A DNA stretch of 64,000 nucleotides from JANRKF01 sp964519595 (GTDB lineage Bacteria > Pseudomonadota > Alphaproteobacteria > Rickettsiales > SXRF01). The stretch is from NCBI GenBank assembly GCA_964519595.1, contig CAZFJN010000003.1:7930-71929 (forward strand). The letters run 5' to 3'. A model generated the notes under the pieces. That model was given only the letters and a program-made list of their open reading frames with translations. It did no database searches and was not told the DNA's origin. Below, piece after piece: positions 44,836 to 54,158 of the stretch. Position numbers and translations under genes: made by a program. The first letter of the stretch is position 1. Every line of letters starts with the position of its first letter.

Positions 44836-45324
44836 ATGATACAATATAAAAACAAATCGCCTCTAATTTCAGGAATAATAATCGCAATCATGATCTGCTT
44901 AATTGATCAGCTGTGCAAATTATTTCTGCTCGAATTAATGGTAAATGCGCGCGCGCCAATTGAGATAACTTCTTTTTTCCGGCTGGTTATGGTATTTAAT
45001 CGCGGCGTAAGTTTTGGAATGTTTGCCGATTACCATTTGCCATGGTTATTCATCACTCTTTCCGTGGTTATTTCTGCGGTTTTGTTTGGCTGGTTGCTTA
45101 AAGCAGGAAATCATCTGGAAGCAGCTGCAATCGGGCTTATTATCGGCGGCGCGTTTGGCAATGTAATCGACCGCCTGCGCTTCGGCGCGGTTGCTGATTT
45201 TTTTGATTTTCATCTGGCCGGATATCACTGGCCGGCTTTTAACATTGCCGATAGCGCGATTTTCATAGGGGTTGTAGTTTTAGTAGTAAAGAGTATTATG
45301 CGCGACAATGCGAAAGCAACTTAA
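44836..45324 (+). CDS. lspA: Lipoprotein signal peptidase
   Basis: This 162-aa inner-membrane aspartyl protease has four hydrophobic segments. The catalytic Asp residues are in NVIDRLRFGAVADFFDF and FNIADSAIFIG. It cleaves signal peptides of lipidated prolipoproteins, including the several lipoproteins in this window. In many proteobacteria ileS lies between ribF and lspA. It is absent here. Confidence 0.96.
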   Translation: MIQYKNKSPLISGIIIAIMICLIDQLCKLFLLELMVNARAPIEITSFFRLVMVFNRGVSFGMFADYHLPWLFITLSVVISAVLFGWLLKAGNHLEAAAIGLIIGGAFGNVIDRLRFGAVADFFDFHLAGYHWPAFNIADSAIFIGVVVLVVKSIMRDNAKAT

Positions 45325-45341
45325 CATCTTCTGGAACTAAA

Positions 45342-45992
45342 ATGTTTAAATTCTCAATGTCTGATTCAATGTCTGATTCAATGTCTAAAATTTCAGCGCT
45401 TAAAATTTTAAAGCCAACAGCTGGTAATATTACAATTCCGGCAGTGCTTTTGCTTAGCGTTCTGCTCTGCGCTTGTGGTGATAGCAGCGTGAAGGAAACG
45501 CTCGGACTTGATCGCCGCGCGCCTGATGAATTCAAGGTTATTTCGCGTCCGCCGCTTTCCGTTCCGCCGCAATTTGAGTTAAGACCGCCGACTGTGGAAG
45601 CCGGATTTAATCAGCCACAAGCAAGCGAAAAAGCGGAATCTTTGTTGCTGGGAAAATCTTCTGATTCTTCTGCGGCAGCAACAAAACCTTCCGCAGAAAC
45701 TCCGGCAGAAAATAAATTCCTGCGTAATATCGGCGCTGATAATGCCGATCCGGATGTAAAAAGAAAACTATCGGAACAACGAATAAACGAACAGATTAAA
45801 AAAGAAAATTCCGGATGGTGGGATAAGATTACAGACCTTCCCGGCGGCAATGAACCGCAAGTAAAGGCCGCAGATGAAGCAGCGCGAATCAAAAATAATC
45901 AGCAGGAAGGAAAGCCGGTAACTGAAGGAGAAACTCCGGAAACCGGAGGCGGAGCGCAAAGCGTGCTGGAACGTTTAATTGGCGATGAATGA
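45342..45992 (+). CDS. DUF3035 / BamF-like lipoprotein
   Basis: This 216-aa lipoprotein has lipobox LCAC (Cys45) followed by the family hallmark LGLDRRAPDEFKVISRPPLSVPPQFELRPP. This family (DUF3035) sits after lspA in alphaproteobacteria and has been linked to the BAM complex as BamF. I am not certain this member does that job. The pre-signal region is unusually long because a 12-bp unit is repeated (MSDSMSDSMSK), which provides four in-frame ATGs at codons 1, 6, 10 and 14. The true start may be any of them. Confidence 0.8.
   Translation: MFKFSMSDSMSDSMSKISALKILKPTAGNITIPAVLLLSVLLCACGDSSVKETLGLDRRAPDEFKVISRPPLSVPPQFELRPPTVEAGFNQPQASEKAESLLLGKSSDSSAAATKPSAETPAENKFLRNIGADNADPDVKRKLSEQRINEQIKKENSGWWDKITDLPGGNEPQVKAADEAARIKNNQQEGKPVTEGETPETGGGAQSVLERLIGDE
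45354..45389 (+). repeat. 12-bp in-frame repeat with extra start codons
   Basis: TCAATGTCTGAT twice, then TCAATGTCTAAA. Each unit contributes an in-frame ATG to the lipoprotein gene. Confidence 0.92.
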
Positions 45993-46019
45993 TAAATAAT
46001 CTATGAGCATTTTCAGAAA

Positions 46020-47294
46020 ATGACATATTCAGAACATAGATATTATCAGCAGCATATCAACGGTTGTTGTGATGAAGCGGCCAGAACTGAGCTTGATGAT
46101 CTCTGCCTGAAACTTGATTCCGTGCAGGAAGAATTTGCATCAGGAAATAGCGAGGAAATAGAAGCAATTATCGCCTCATGCCGCCGCTCTGATGATTTGC
46201 CGGACATTGCCGCAATGGCCGAAAAAATCCGCGCGCGCTATTTACATGTCATTGTCTGCGGTGTTGGCGGCTCAGGATTAAGCGGCAAGATGCTCGCACA
46301 TTTGCGTTTGCATGATCTGCAGCGCGCTCCTTCTCTTCATGTGCTTGATACGATTGATCCGGATCTTATTAATGCGATTATCGAGCATTGTCCGGCGGAG
46401 GATAGTTTCGTGATTACTATCAGCAAATCAGGAAAAACAGTGGAAACAATCAGTCAGTTTTATGTTTTATTCGCGCATTTCCAAAAAATATTAGGGAAAA
46501 AAGCGGCGGAAAATTTCATGATTATAACTGAAAATTCCGATAATCCTCTGCTGCAGACAGCGCGACAACAGCAAATTGCCACTGTCGAACATCCTAAAAA
46601 TATCGGCGGTCGTTTTTCTTTATTTACCGCGGTAGGATTACTGCCTGCCGCCTTAGCAGCAATTGATATAAAAGCCATTCGCGCCGGAGCTTCTGCGGTT
46701 GCCGAAGAGTTAAAACAGAAAAATCGTCATCCGGCATTAATCGGCGCAGCCTTGCAATATTATCATATGCGTAGCCAGCGCAATATGTCAGTTATGTTTT
46801 TATATAGCGAAAGACTTAAAGGCTTAAGTGCCTGGTATCGACAAAGCTGGGCGGAAAGCCTTGGCAAAAGCGGCTCAGGCAGCACGCCAATTTGCGCTAT
46901 CGGCACAACTGATCAGCATAGCCAGCTGCAACTCTACCTTGACGGTCCGGATGATAAGTTTTTTACTTTCATCACACAATCACAAGCCGGAATCGGCCAG
47001 AAAATTCACGTTCCTGCTTTTCCTGAGCTTGATTATCTTCACGGAAAAACTACCGGCGATATAATGGAATCAGAACAAAAAGCCACGCGCGAAACTATTA
47101 TTGCTCACAAACGTCCAGTGCGTTTGCTGGAAATCACCTCTCTTAATGAAGAGTCTCTCGGCGCGCTGATCATGCATTTTATTCTCGAAATAGCCTTTAC
47201 CGCCAGATTACTGCGCGTAAATGCTTTCAATCAGCCGGCGGTTGAAGAAAGCAAGCGCCGCGCGCGCGATTATTTGTCAAAACTGACAAAGTAA
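46020..47294 (+). CDS. pgi: Glucose-6-phosphate isomerase
   Basis: This 424-aa enzyme interconverts glucose-6-phosphate and fructose-6-phosphate. SIS-fold segments are VIVCGVGGSGLSGKM, FVITISKSGKTVET, GRFSLFTAVGLLP and WYRQSWAESLGKSGSGSTP. It is shorter than the E. coli enzyme (about 550 aa), as in many alphaproteobacteria. Its start lies 27 bp after the lipoprotein gene. Confidence 0.9.
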   Translation: MTYSEHRYYQQHINGCCDEAARTELDDLCLKLDSVQEEFASGNSEEIEAIIASCRRSDDLPDIAAMAEKIRARYLHVIVCGVGGSGLSGKMLAHLRLHDLQRAPSLHVLDTIDPDLINAIIEHCPAEDSFVITISKSGKTVETISQFYVLFAHFQKILGKKAAENFMIITENSDNPLLQTARQQQIATVEHPKNIGGRFSLFTAVGLLPAALAAIDIKAIRAGASAVAEELKQKNRHPALIGAALQYYHMRSQRNMSVMFLYSERLKGLSAWYRQSWAESLGKSGSGSTPICAIGTTDQHSQLQLYLDGPDDKFFTFITQSQAGIGQKIHVPAFPELDYLHGKTTGDIMESEQKATRETIIAHKRPVRLLEITSLNEESLGALIMHFILEIAFTARLLRVNAFNQPAVEESKRRARDYLSKLTK

Positions 47295-47316
47295 ATTCGA
47301 CCACACGAATATTCTC

Positions 47317-49317
47317 ATGACAATTCGCATCTTGCCAAATAGCTTGATTAACCGAATCGCCGCCGGAGAAGTGGTGGAAAGACCTGCTTCCGTGATAAAA
47401 GAGCTGGTAGAAAATTCACTAGATGCCGGAGCAACCTCAATAGAGGTGGTAGTTGAAGAAGCAGGAAAAAACCTGATTATCGTTCAGGATAACGGCAAAG
47501 GCATGAGCTGCGAGGAATTGCACCTTGCCATACAGCGCCACGCCACTTCCAAATTACCAGGCGATGATGTTCTTGATATACGCTATTTTGGCTTTCGCGG
47601 CGAGGCGTTGCCTTCAATCGCTTCCGTAAGCCGGATGTCTATCGCCTCGCGGCGAATAAAGGATGAACATGGCTGGAGCATTTCTCTGGAAGGCGGCGCA
47701 ACAATCGGCACAACAATAGGCGCAACAGAACAATCAGAAAAATTATCAGCAACTCCTGTTGCCATGAAAACCGGAACAAGAATCGAAGTGCGTGATTTAT
47801 TCTACGTTACTCCGGCACGTCTGCAATTTTTGAAAAGTGATCGCACTGAATTGCAGCAGATACAAGATATCATGCGTAAATTCGCCATGGCACATCCGGA
47901 GAAATCATTCTCTCTTACCAACGGCACAAAAACCCTGCTTGATGTCCGCGCTGCTACTTCTTACCTTGCTGCTGTAAATGCTGATGATTTTGAGGCTGAT
48001 AATCAGCATAATTCTCCAGATATTCCTTATGCCACAAAATCAGCACATCTGCGAATTAGCGAAATATTAGGCATCGCATTTGCTGAAAATTCGATGACCA
48101 TAGCGCATCAACGCAGCGCAATCACAATTTCCGGCTTTGCTTCTTTGCCAACTTACCATCTCGGCAATTCAACCGCACAATATTTATTTGTAAATAGCCG
48201 CCCAGTTCGTGATAAATTATTATTAGGCGTAGTACGCGCCGCTTATCAGGATGTTTTAGCTTCTGATCGTTATCCGGCAGTTGTTTTGTTTCTTAATCTG
48301 CCACCGGAAGAAGTTGATGTAAATGTTCATCCGGCAAAGGCTGAGGTGCGTTTTCGTGATGCACAAGCAGTTCGCGGACTAATAATCGGCGCATTACGTA
48401 ACGCAATCAGCGCCGCCGGATTTCGCGCTTCTAATCATGTCGCGGCAAACGCGCTGGAACGCTTCGCCGCTAATAATGAAATCGCACGCCATAGCGCGCC
48501 GTTATTTGCCACAACATTTGCAACAACATCTGCGACAAAATCTACAACAACATTCGCCACAACAAATTCCACATACAAAGCTCCTGATGCTGCTTATTCA
48601 TCATTTAATGAACCTCCTGCTTATGAATATGAAGCGGCTATTGATCTTCCTGCCGCGCCTAATTCATATAGTCACAGCCTCGTTCCGCAAGCGAAATCAT
48701 TTCAATCATCAACCGCGCAAAACAATGAAACAATTTCTTATCCGCTAGGCGCAGCGCGAACACAGCTGCATAAAACTTACATTGTCGCAGAAACTCACCA
48801 TAGTATCGTAATAGTTGATCAACACGCCGCTCATGAACGGCTGATTTATGAAAAAATGAAACAAGCTCTCTCAGCGCAGAAAATCGCTAGACAAACATTG
48901 CTGATTCCGGAAATTGTAGAGCTTGATTCCGCCGCCGCAGAATCTCTGCTGGCACGCCGCCAGCAATTCGCCGACCTCGGCCTGATAATAGAAGAATTCG
49001 GCCATGGCAGTATCATTGTTCGTGAAACTCCTTCCTTGCTTGGCGTGGTGAACGTTCAATCGCTCATTACCTCTCTTGCTGACGATATCAAAGAATATGA
49101 CGAAACAATGTCTCTGGAAGCGCTGCTGCAACATGTATGCGGAACTATGGCCTGCCACGGCAGCATCCGCGCCGGGCGCGAGCTGGCAATTGAAGAAATG
49201 AATGCCCTGCTCAGAGAGATGGAAAAAACTCCTTCTTCCGGACAATGTAACCATGGACGTCCGACTTATATTGAGTTAAAACGCAAGGATATTGAAGTTC
49301 TGTTCGGACGGCGTTGA
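47317..49317 (+). CDS. mutL: DNA mismatch repair protein MutL (endonuclease type)
   Basis: This 666-aa protein has the GHKL ATPase N-terminal half (NRIAAGEVVERPASVIKELVENSLDAGA, DNGKGM, GFRGEAL). The C-terminal dimerisation half carries the metal-binding endonuclease motif DQHAAHERLIYE, which fits DQHA-x2-E-x4-E from Asp501. It also has ACHGSIRAG and QCNHGRPT. It should nick DNA itself, as in species without MutH. The linker contains five degenerate 12-bp units (residues about 397-416). The stop codon is part of a repeat that builds the next spacer. Confidence 0.96.
   Translation: MTIRILPNSLINRIAAGEVVERPASVIKELVENSLDAGATSIEVVVEEAGKNLIIVQDNGKGMSCEELHLAIQRHATSKLPGDDVLDIRYFGFRGEALPSIASVSRMSIASRRIKDEHGWSISLEGGATIGTTIGATEQSEKLSATPVAMKTGTRIEVRDLFYVTPARLQFLKSDRTELQQIQDIMRKFAMAHPEKSFSLTNGTKTLLDVRAATSYLAAVNADDFEADNQHNSPDIPYATKSAHLRISEILGIAFAENSMTIAHQRSAITISGFASLPTYHLGNSTAQYLFVNSRPVRDKLLLGVVRAAYQDVLASDRYPAVVLFLNLPPEEVDVNVHPAKAEVRFRDAQAVRGLIIGALRNAISAAGFRASNHVAANALERFAANNEIARHSAPLFATTFATTSATKSTTTFATTNSTYKAPDAAYSSFNEPPAYEYEAAIDLPAAPNSYSHSLVPQAKSFQSSTAQNNETISYPLGAARTQLHKTYIVAETHHSIVIVDQHAAHERLIYEKMKQALSAQKIARQTLLIPEIVELDSAAAESLLARRQQFADLGLIIEEFGHGSIIVRETPSLLGVVNVQSLITSLADDIKEYDETMSLEALLQHVCGTMACHGSIRAGRELAIEEMNALLREMEKTPSSGQCNHGRPTYIELKRKDIEVLFGRR
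48505..48564 (+). repeat. 12-bp repeat in the mutL linker, 5 degenerate copies
   Basis: Five units of the form TTTGCCACAACA / TTTGCAACAACA / TCTGCGACAAAA / TCTACAACAACA / TTCGCCACAACA encode [FS]-[AT]-T-[TK]. Confidence 0.85.
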
Positions 49318-49394
49318 TGAGTATACGTTGATGAGCATATTGTCGTTATGAGCATATTATCGTTATGAATATTTTATCGTTATGAGTATTTTAT
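49312..49394 (+). repeat. 14-18-bp repeat bridging the mutL stop and the next start codon
   Basis: CGTTGATGAGTATA holds the mutL TGA. Then come CGTTGATGAGCATATTGT, CGTTATGAGCATATTAT, CGTTATGAATATTTTAT and CGTTATGAGTATTTTAT. The last copy contains the ATG of the WecA-like gene. One family of repeats therefore links the end of one gene to the start of the next. Confidence 0.9.
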
Positions 49395-50452
49395 CTTTAT
49401 TTGTCGCTTTGGCAGCTTTTTTAATTTCCTTAATTGGCACAAGATTATTGATCTTGGCATTTCGTTCACGAAGATTATGGCTTGATATTCCTAATCAGCG
49501 CAGTAATCACAGCACGCCAGTTCCACGCGGCGGCGGACTGGCCGTTGTTTTCGCGTTGCTTATTCCAATGATGATCGCTGATATAAATATCGCCATAGTC
49601 CTTGCCACATTGCTGCTGGTTGGCGTTTCAATGTTTGACGACTTAATTGGAACTCCTCCTTACATTCGCCTGCTGGTTCAGATTATCGCTGTTTCAATAG
49701 CAGTCAGCACCTTTCCTGACATCATCTTAACAGATTCATTTCTCTCGCCTTTTCTGACGCCTTTTCTGACGCCTTTTCTAACACCTTTTCTGATAAAAAT
49801 TCTTATCGCTCTGTGCTGGATATGGTTCATAAATCTTTTTAATTTTATGGACGGTATTGACGGTATTTCCGCCACAGAAATGGTTTCAATTGGCTGCGGA
49901 ATTTCAATACTGCTTGCCATTGCCGGAGAGTTTCCTTCGCCGCTTTCGCACTATGCTATGATCATCGCCGCAGCCGGACTTGGTTTCTGGTGGTGGAATA
50001 AACAGCCGGCAAAAATATTTTTAGGCGATGTCGGCAGCATTCCAATTGGCTTTCTCACTGGCTATATCTTATTGCTCGCCGCTTATTCAGGATATGCAGT
50101 TTCCGCGCTGATAATCGCCGGCTATTATCTGGCTGACAGCAGCGTTACCATCATCAGAAGAATCTGGCGGCGCGAAAAAATATGGCAAGCTCATTCGCTG
50201 CATTATTATCAGCAAGCCGCGCGCAAAGGCTGGTCACATAATTCAATAACGCGCATCATCGCCGGAGTTAATGTGTTGCTCTGCTATCTGGCAACGCAAG
50301 CCGCTCTTAATCCTAAAATTGAATGGCTATTTTCTGCTTTGGCTTTAATGCTGGTTTTTATGGTAATGGGAATATTCGCGCATGGCAATGTTAAGGATGA
50401 TGAGCTAAAAACCAGCGAAAAAATCTCCTTAGATACAAAGACTCGGCAATGA
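49382..50452 (+). CDS. WecA/TagO-like undecaprenyl-phosphate sugar-1-phosphate transferase
   Basis: This 356-aa polytopic membrane protein of glycosyltransferase family 4 has DD at 86-87 (SMFDDLIGTPP), the catalytic NFMDGIDG at about 154-161, and a cytosolic LGDVGSIPIGF loop. It transfers a sugar-phosphate to undecaprenyl phosphate and starts O-antigen or exopolysaccharide synthesis. An in-frame 12-bp repeat puts LTPFLTPFLTPFL (residues about 122-137) into a membrane-proximal segment. It overlaps the CapD-like gene by 4 bp. Confidence 0.88.
   Translation: MSILSLFVALAAFLISLIGTRLLILAFRSRRLWLDIPNQRSNHSTPVPRGGGLAVVFALLIPMMIADINIAIVLATLLLVGVSMFDDLIGTPPYIRLLVQIIAVSIAVSTFPDIILTDSFLSPFLTPFLTPFLTPFLIKILIALCWIWFINLFNFMDGIDGISATEMVSIGCGISILLAIAGEFPSPLSHYAMIIAAAGLGFWWWNKQPAKIFLGDVGSIPIGFLTGYILLLAAYSGYAVSALIIAGYYLADSSVTIIRRIWRREKIWQAHSLHYYQQAARKGWSHNSITRIIAGVNVLLCYLATQAALNPKIEWLFSALALMLVFMVMGIFAHGNVKDDELKTSEKISLDTKTRQ
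49748..49795 (+). repeat. 12-bp in-frame repeat in the WecA-like gene
   Basis: Four units: CCTTTTCTGACG twice, CCTTTTCTAACA, CCTTTTCTGATA. They encode a PFLT repeat at a membrane segment. Confidence 0.92.
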
Positions 50453-52497
50453 AAAAACGCTTTAATATTCGCATCCTGATTGCCGCTCTTCATGACGCAA
50501 CTATGGCGACATTGAGCTTTTTCCTGTCGCTTTATCTGCGCCTTGGCAATGAGCAGCTTGATTATTATCAGCAATATATTTTTCCGGAAGCGATTTCCTT
50601 CGTGGTTATCTGCCTGTGCGTATTCATATTTATGCGCCTTTACGGCGGATTATGGCGCTTTGCTTCAATGCATGACATGGTGGCAATTGCCAAATCAGTT
50701 TCACTGGCGATTCTGATTTTCGCCGCTTACATGTTTATCGCTAATCGTCTGGAAAATTTGCCGCGCTCAGTACTGGCAATAAACTTGCTGCTGCTTATCG
50801 CTATGCTGACAATTCCACGCTTCGCCTACCGCGCCATAAAAGACCGCCGGCTGATCTGGGAACTGACTCTTGAAGAAGTGGCAAAAATTCCTGTGTTGCT
50901 GGTTGGAACAAGCAATCTGGCAGAACGTTTTATTGACGACATGACCACTGATCCGCGCACGCCTTATAAAGTAATCGGCCTTATTGATGAACAATCTTCG
51001 CTGCATAATCGCACTATCAGACGTGTGCCAATTTATGGAAATATCAATGATCTACCAAGAATTTTAAGTAAAATGGCCAATAGCGGCAAACATCCGCGCA
51101 AAATACTTATCGCTGATCCTTACTTAAGCGGCGATAAAATTCAGCAGCTGGTGAAAATTTCTGACGAAGCCGCTGTGCCGATTGCGCGTATTCCGGAACT
51201 GAGCGATTTTAATCAGCATTTTGACAAAAAAACTGATATAAAGCCAATTGCGCTTGAGGATTTACTAGGCAGACCACAAAACGCTCTTAACCGCGACATA
51301 ATGCGCGCGCTTATTAACAACAAGCGTATTCTGATAACTGGCGCCGGCGGCAGTATTGGCAGCGAAATGTCGCGCCAGATCGCTGACTATAATCCAACGC
51401 AGCTGATGCTGCTTGATTCATGCGAGTATAATTTATATCTCATCAATCGTGAAATTCTGAACATTATCAATAAACACGATACAAAATCAGCACAATCATC
51501 GCCGCAAGAAAATAATAACTCTGATAATAAACTCGATAATAAACTTGATAATAAACTTGATAATAATTCTGACAATCAAATTGCCGATCAAGACTGCGCT
51601 AAAAAGCTACAAATCAGGCTTGGCGATATTCGTGATCAGCTCCTTATTAATCATGTATTTTCATCATTTAAGCCGGATATTGTTTTTCACACGGCAGCAA
51701 TCAAACATGTTGCCATAGCTGAGGAAAATCCTGAAGAAACTGTACTGACAAACATTTTTGGCACTAAACATATTGCTGATGCCTGCATCGCGCACCAAGT
51801 CGCGCATATGATAATAATTTCAACTGATAAGGCGGTAAATCCAACTTGCGTAATGGGCGCAACAAAATCTGTTGCTGAATCATATTGTCAATCACTAGGC
51901 CAGAAATTGAATCAAAAATTAGACCGGAAACTAGACTGGAAACTAGACCAGAAACTAGAAGGAAAAACTACACGCTTTATAACCGTGCGTTTTGGCAATG
52001 TTCTTGGTTCAACCGGCTCAGTTATTCCTATTTTTCAGGAACAGATTGCAAAAGGCGGTCCTTTAACAGTCACGCATCGTGATGCTACGCGCTATTTCAT
52101 GACTGTGCGCGAAGCGGTTGAGCTGGTCTTACATGCCGCTTCCGTCGGCGCTAAAATGCCTGATTCCAGCGAGCATGTTTTTGTCCTTGATATGGGAAAA
52201 CCAATCTCTATTCATGATTTAGCGCTGCAAATGATCAGGCTGGCCGGACGCAAAGCTAAAGATGAAATAAAAATCATCTTTACCGGACTTAGTCCTGGCG
52301 AAAAATTACATGAAGAGCTGTTCTGCGCTGACGAAAAAATTGTACCAACAAACCATCAGGGCATAAAACTTGCGCGTTTTGCGGTTAAAGACTATAGAAA
52401 TCTGGAAGATGATCTTGAGCATCTGCGCTTAGCCAGCAGCGAACGTGACAAAATAAAAACTCTGCAACTATTAAAAAAATGCGCTGAACTATATTGA
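50449..52497 (+). CDS. CapD/WbpM-like nucleotide-sugar 4,6-dehydratase
   Basis: This 682-aa inner-membrane protein has about four N-terminal transmembrane helices, a first nucleotide-binding region (VLLVGTSNLAERFIDD), and a catalytic extended-SDR domain from about residue 280 (ITGAGGSIGSEMSRQ, HTAAIKHV, STDKAVNPT and MGATK). The family converts UDP-GlcNAc to 4-keto-6-deoxy sugars for surface polysaccharides. Two in-frame 12-bp repeat tracts (residues about 355-376 and 485-504) add NKLD and KLDxK repeats to surface loops. It is co-transcribed with the WecA-like gene. Confidence 0.9.
   Translation: MKKRFNIRILIAALHDATMATLSFFLSLYLRLGNEQLDYYQQYIFPEAISFVVICLCVFIFMRLYGGLWRFASMHDMVAIAKSVSLAILIFAAYMFIANRLENLPRSVLAINLLLLIAMLTIPRFAYRAIKDRRLIWELTLEEVAKIPVLLVGTSNLAERFIDDMTTDPRTPYKVIGLIDEQSSLHNRTIRRVPIYGNINDLPRILSKMANSGKHPRKILIADPYLSGDKIQQLVKISDEAAVPIARIPELSDFNQHFDKKTDIKPIALEDLLGRPQNALNRDIMRALINNKRILITGAGGSIGSEMSRQIADYNPTQLMLLDSCEYNLYLINREILNIINKHDTKSAQSSPQENNNSDNKLDNKLDNKLDNNSDNQIADQDCAKKLQIRLGDIRDQLLINHVFSSFKPDIVFHTAAIKHVAIAEENPEETVLTNIFGTKHIADACIAHQVAHMIIISTDKAVNPTCVMGATKSVAESYCQSLGQKLNQKLDRKLDWKLDQKLEGKTTRFITVRFGNVLGSTGSVIPIFQEQIAKGGPLTVTHRDATRYFMTVREAVELVLHAASVGAKMPDSSEHVFVLDMGKPISIHDLALQMIRLAGRKAKDEIKIIFTGLSPGEKLHEELFCADEKIVPTNHQGIKLARFAVKDYRNLEDDLEHLRLASSERDKIKTLQLLKKCAELY
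51514..51576 (+). repeat. 12-bp in-frame repeat in capD-like gene (first)
   Basis: Five units of AATAAACTTGAT type (AATAACTCTGAT, AATAAACTCGAT, AATAAACTTGAT twice, AATAATTCTGAC). They encode N-[NK]-[LS]-D. Confidence 0.92.
51901..51960 (+). repeat. 12-bp in-frame repeat in capD-like gene (second)
   Basis: Exactly five 12-bp units (CAGAAATTGAAT, CAAAAATTAGAC, CGGAAACTAGAC, TGGAAACTAGAC, CAGAAACTAGAA). They encode a KLDxK repeat next to the catalytic Lys segment. Confidence 0.92.
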
Positions 52498-52558
52498 TAA
52501 CTATATTAATAAACAGTCTGAATTAATAAACAATTTGAATTAATAAACCATTTGATCA
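52488..52558 (+). repeat. 12-bp and 17-bp repeats from the capD-like stop into the purH leader
   Basis: AACTATATTGAT, which holds the stop codon, is repeated as AACTATATTAAT. Then AATAAACAGTCTGAATT, AATAAACAATTTGAATT and AATAAACCATTTGATCA follow with a 17-bp period. Confidence 0.88.
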
Positions 52559-52565
52559 GGATAAT

Positions 52566-54122
52566 ATGATAAAAACCGCCTTAATCTCAGTTTCCAATAA
52601 AGCCGGCCTGGTGAATTTTGCCAGTTTCCTGGCTGAAATGAATGTCCGGATAATTTCAACAGGAAAAACCGCAGACGAGCTTAGAAAAGCCAAAATAGCT
52701 GTTCTTGAAGCTGCCGAATATACCGGATTTCCTGAAATAATGGACGGAAGAGTAAAAACTCTTCATCCAAAAATTCACGGTGGAATTTTAGCTGTGCGTG
52801 ATAAGCCAGAGCATCTTCAGGCGCTAAAAACACACAATATAGAAACAATTGATCTGGTAGTGATAGATTTATATCCTTTTGAAGAAACCGTCAGAAAAGG
52901 CGGCGCTTATTCGCAATGTATTGAGCAAATAGATATAGGCGGTCCAAGCATGATACGCAGCGCCGCCAAAAATCATCAAGCAGTTACTGTTATTACTAAT
53001 CCGGCGGATTATGAGTTAGTAATGAGCGAAATGTCAGCAGGAGGCGGCGCAACAACGCTGGCAACGCGCCAGAAACTTGCCGCGCAGGCTTTCGCGCATA
53101 CTGCCGCTTATGACGCGGCGATAAGCAGCTGGTTTGCTGGCGAGCTTGGCGATAAATTGCCTGAGCGTTATGTGCTGTCTGGAAAAAGAGTGGAAACGCT
53201 CAATTACGGTGAAAATCCACATCAAAAAGCGGCTTTTTATGCCAGCTCTTCTTATGGCCGCTTCAGCGAAGAAAATTCTCTCTCCAGCGCGCGCCAGATA
53301 CAAGGAAAAAATTTAAGCTATAACAATCTTAATGATGCTTCCGCCGGACTTGAGCTGGTTCGTGAATTTTCATCTCCGGCAGTGGCAATAATCAAACACG
53401 CCAACCCTTGCGGCGTTGCAACAGGCGATAATATCAGCGATTGTTTCGCACGTGCGCTGGCTTGTGATCCAACCAGCGCCTATGGCGGCATAATAGCGGT
53501 AAACAGAGAAATTGATGCACAATTTGCAAACGCTCTGGGCAATTTATTTGTCGAGGTAATAATCGCGCCGGAAGCTAATGAGGAAGCTATTGCGATATTT
53601 TCTACGCGCAAAAAGCTGAAGCTTTTACTTAGCGGAAAAATGTCGCCGCCACAACAGACGCGCCTGATGATTAAATCAATCTCCGGCGGCTTTCTGGTTC
53701 AGGAAGATGATAATATAATTACCTCTGCTGCGCCGCGCATAGTTACTAAAACGCCAATTGAAGAAGCCACTATGAATGATCTGCAGCTTGCCTTTACAGT
53801 CGCCAAACATGTTAAATCAAATGCGATTGTTATGGTAAAAAATCAGGCGACAATCGGAATTGGCGCTGGACAAATGAGTCGCATTGACGCCGCGCGCATT
53901 GCCAGTATGAAGGCCGCCGCCGCTGGATTATCAACAAAAGGCGCGGCGCTGGCCTCTGATGCTTTTTTTCCATTTGCTGATTCTGTTGAGCTGGCGGCAG
54001 AAGCTGGAATAAGCGCGATAATTCAACCTGGCGGTTCAATACGCGACGAAGAAGTAATCGAGGCTGCTGATAAATACAAAATAGGCATGGCATTTACGGC
54101 AATTCGTCATTTCCGTCATTGA
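52566..54122 (+). CDS. purH: Bifunctional AICAR formyltransferase/IMP cyclohydrolase
   Basis: This 518-aa enzyme carries out the last two steps of IMP synthesis. The N-terminal MGS-like cyclohydrolase domain (1-150) shows ISTGKTADELRKA and DGRVKTLHPKIHGGILA. The transformylase domain shows LNYGENPHQKAAFY, KHANPCGVATG and SDAFFPFADSVELAAEAG. The length is normal. The stop codon begins an 8-bp repeat run. Confidence 0.97.
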   Translation: MIKTALISVSNKAGLVNFASFLAEMNVRIISTGKTADELRKAKIAVLEAAEYTGFPEIMDGRVKTLHPKIHGGILAVRDKPEHLQALKTHNIETIDLVVIDLYPFEETVRKGGAYSQCIEQIDIGGPSMIRSAAKNHQAVTVITNPADYELVMSEMSAGGGATTLATRQKLAAQAFAHTAAYDAAISSWFAGELGDKLPERYVLSGKRVETLNYGENPHQKAAFYASSSYGRFSEENSLSSARQIQGKNLSYNNLNDASAGLELVREFSSPAVAIIKHANPCGVATGDNISDCFARALACDPTSAYGGIIAVNREIDAQFANALGNLFVEVIIAPEANEEAIAIFSTRKKLKLLLSGKMSPPQQTRLMIKSISGGFLVQEDDNIITSAAPRIVTKTPIEEATMNDLQLAFTVAKHVKSNAIVMVKNQATIGIGAGQMSRIDAARIASMKAAAAGLSTKGAALASDAFFPFADSVELAAEAGISAIIQPGGSIRDEEVIEAADKYKIGMAFTAIRHFRH

Positions 54123-54158
54123 AAAATATGAAAATATGAAAATATGAAAATATGAAAA
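54121..54158 (+). repeat. 8-bp repeat carrying successive ATGs before the HAD gene
   Basis: GAAAATAT is repeated about four times from the purH stop to the start codon of the next gene. Every unit junction creates an ATG, but the upstream ones read ATG-AAA-ATA-TGA and stop at once. Confidence 0.88.
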
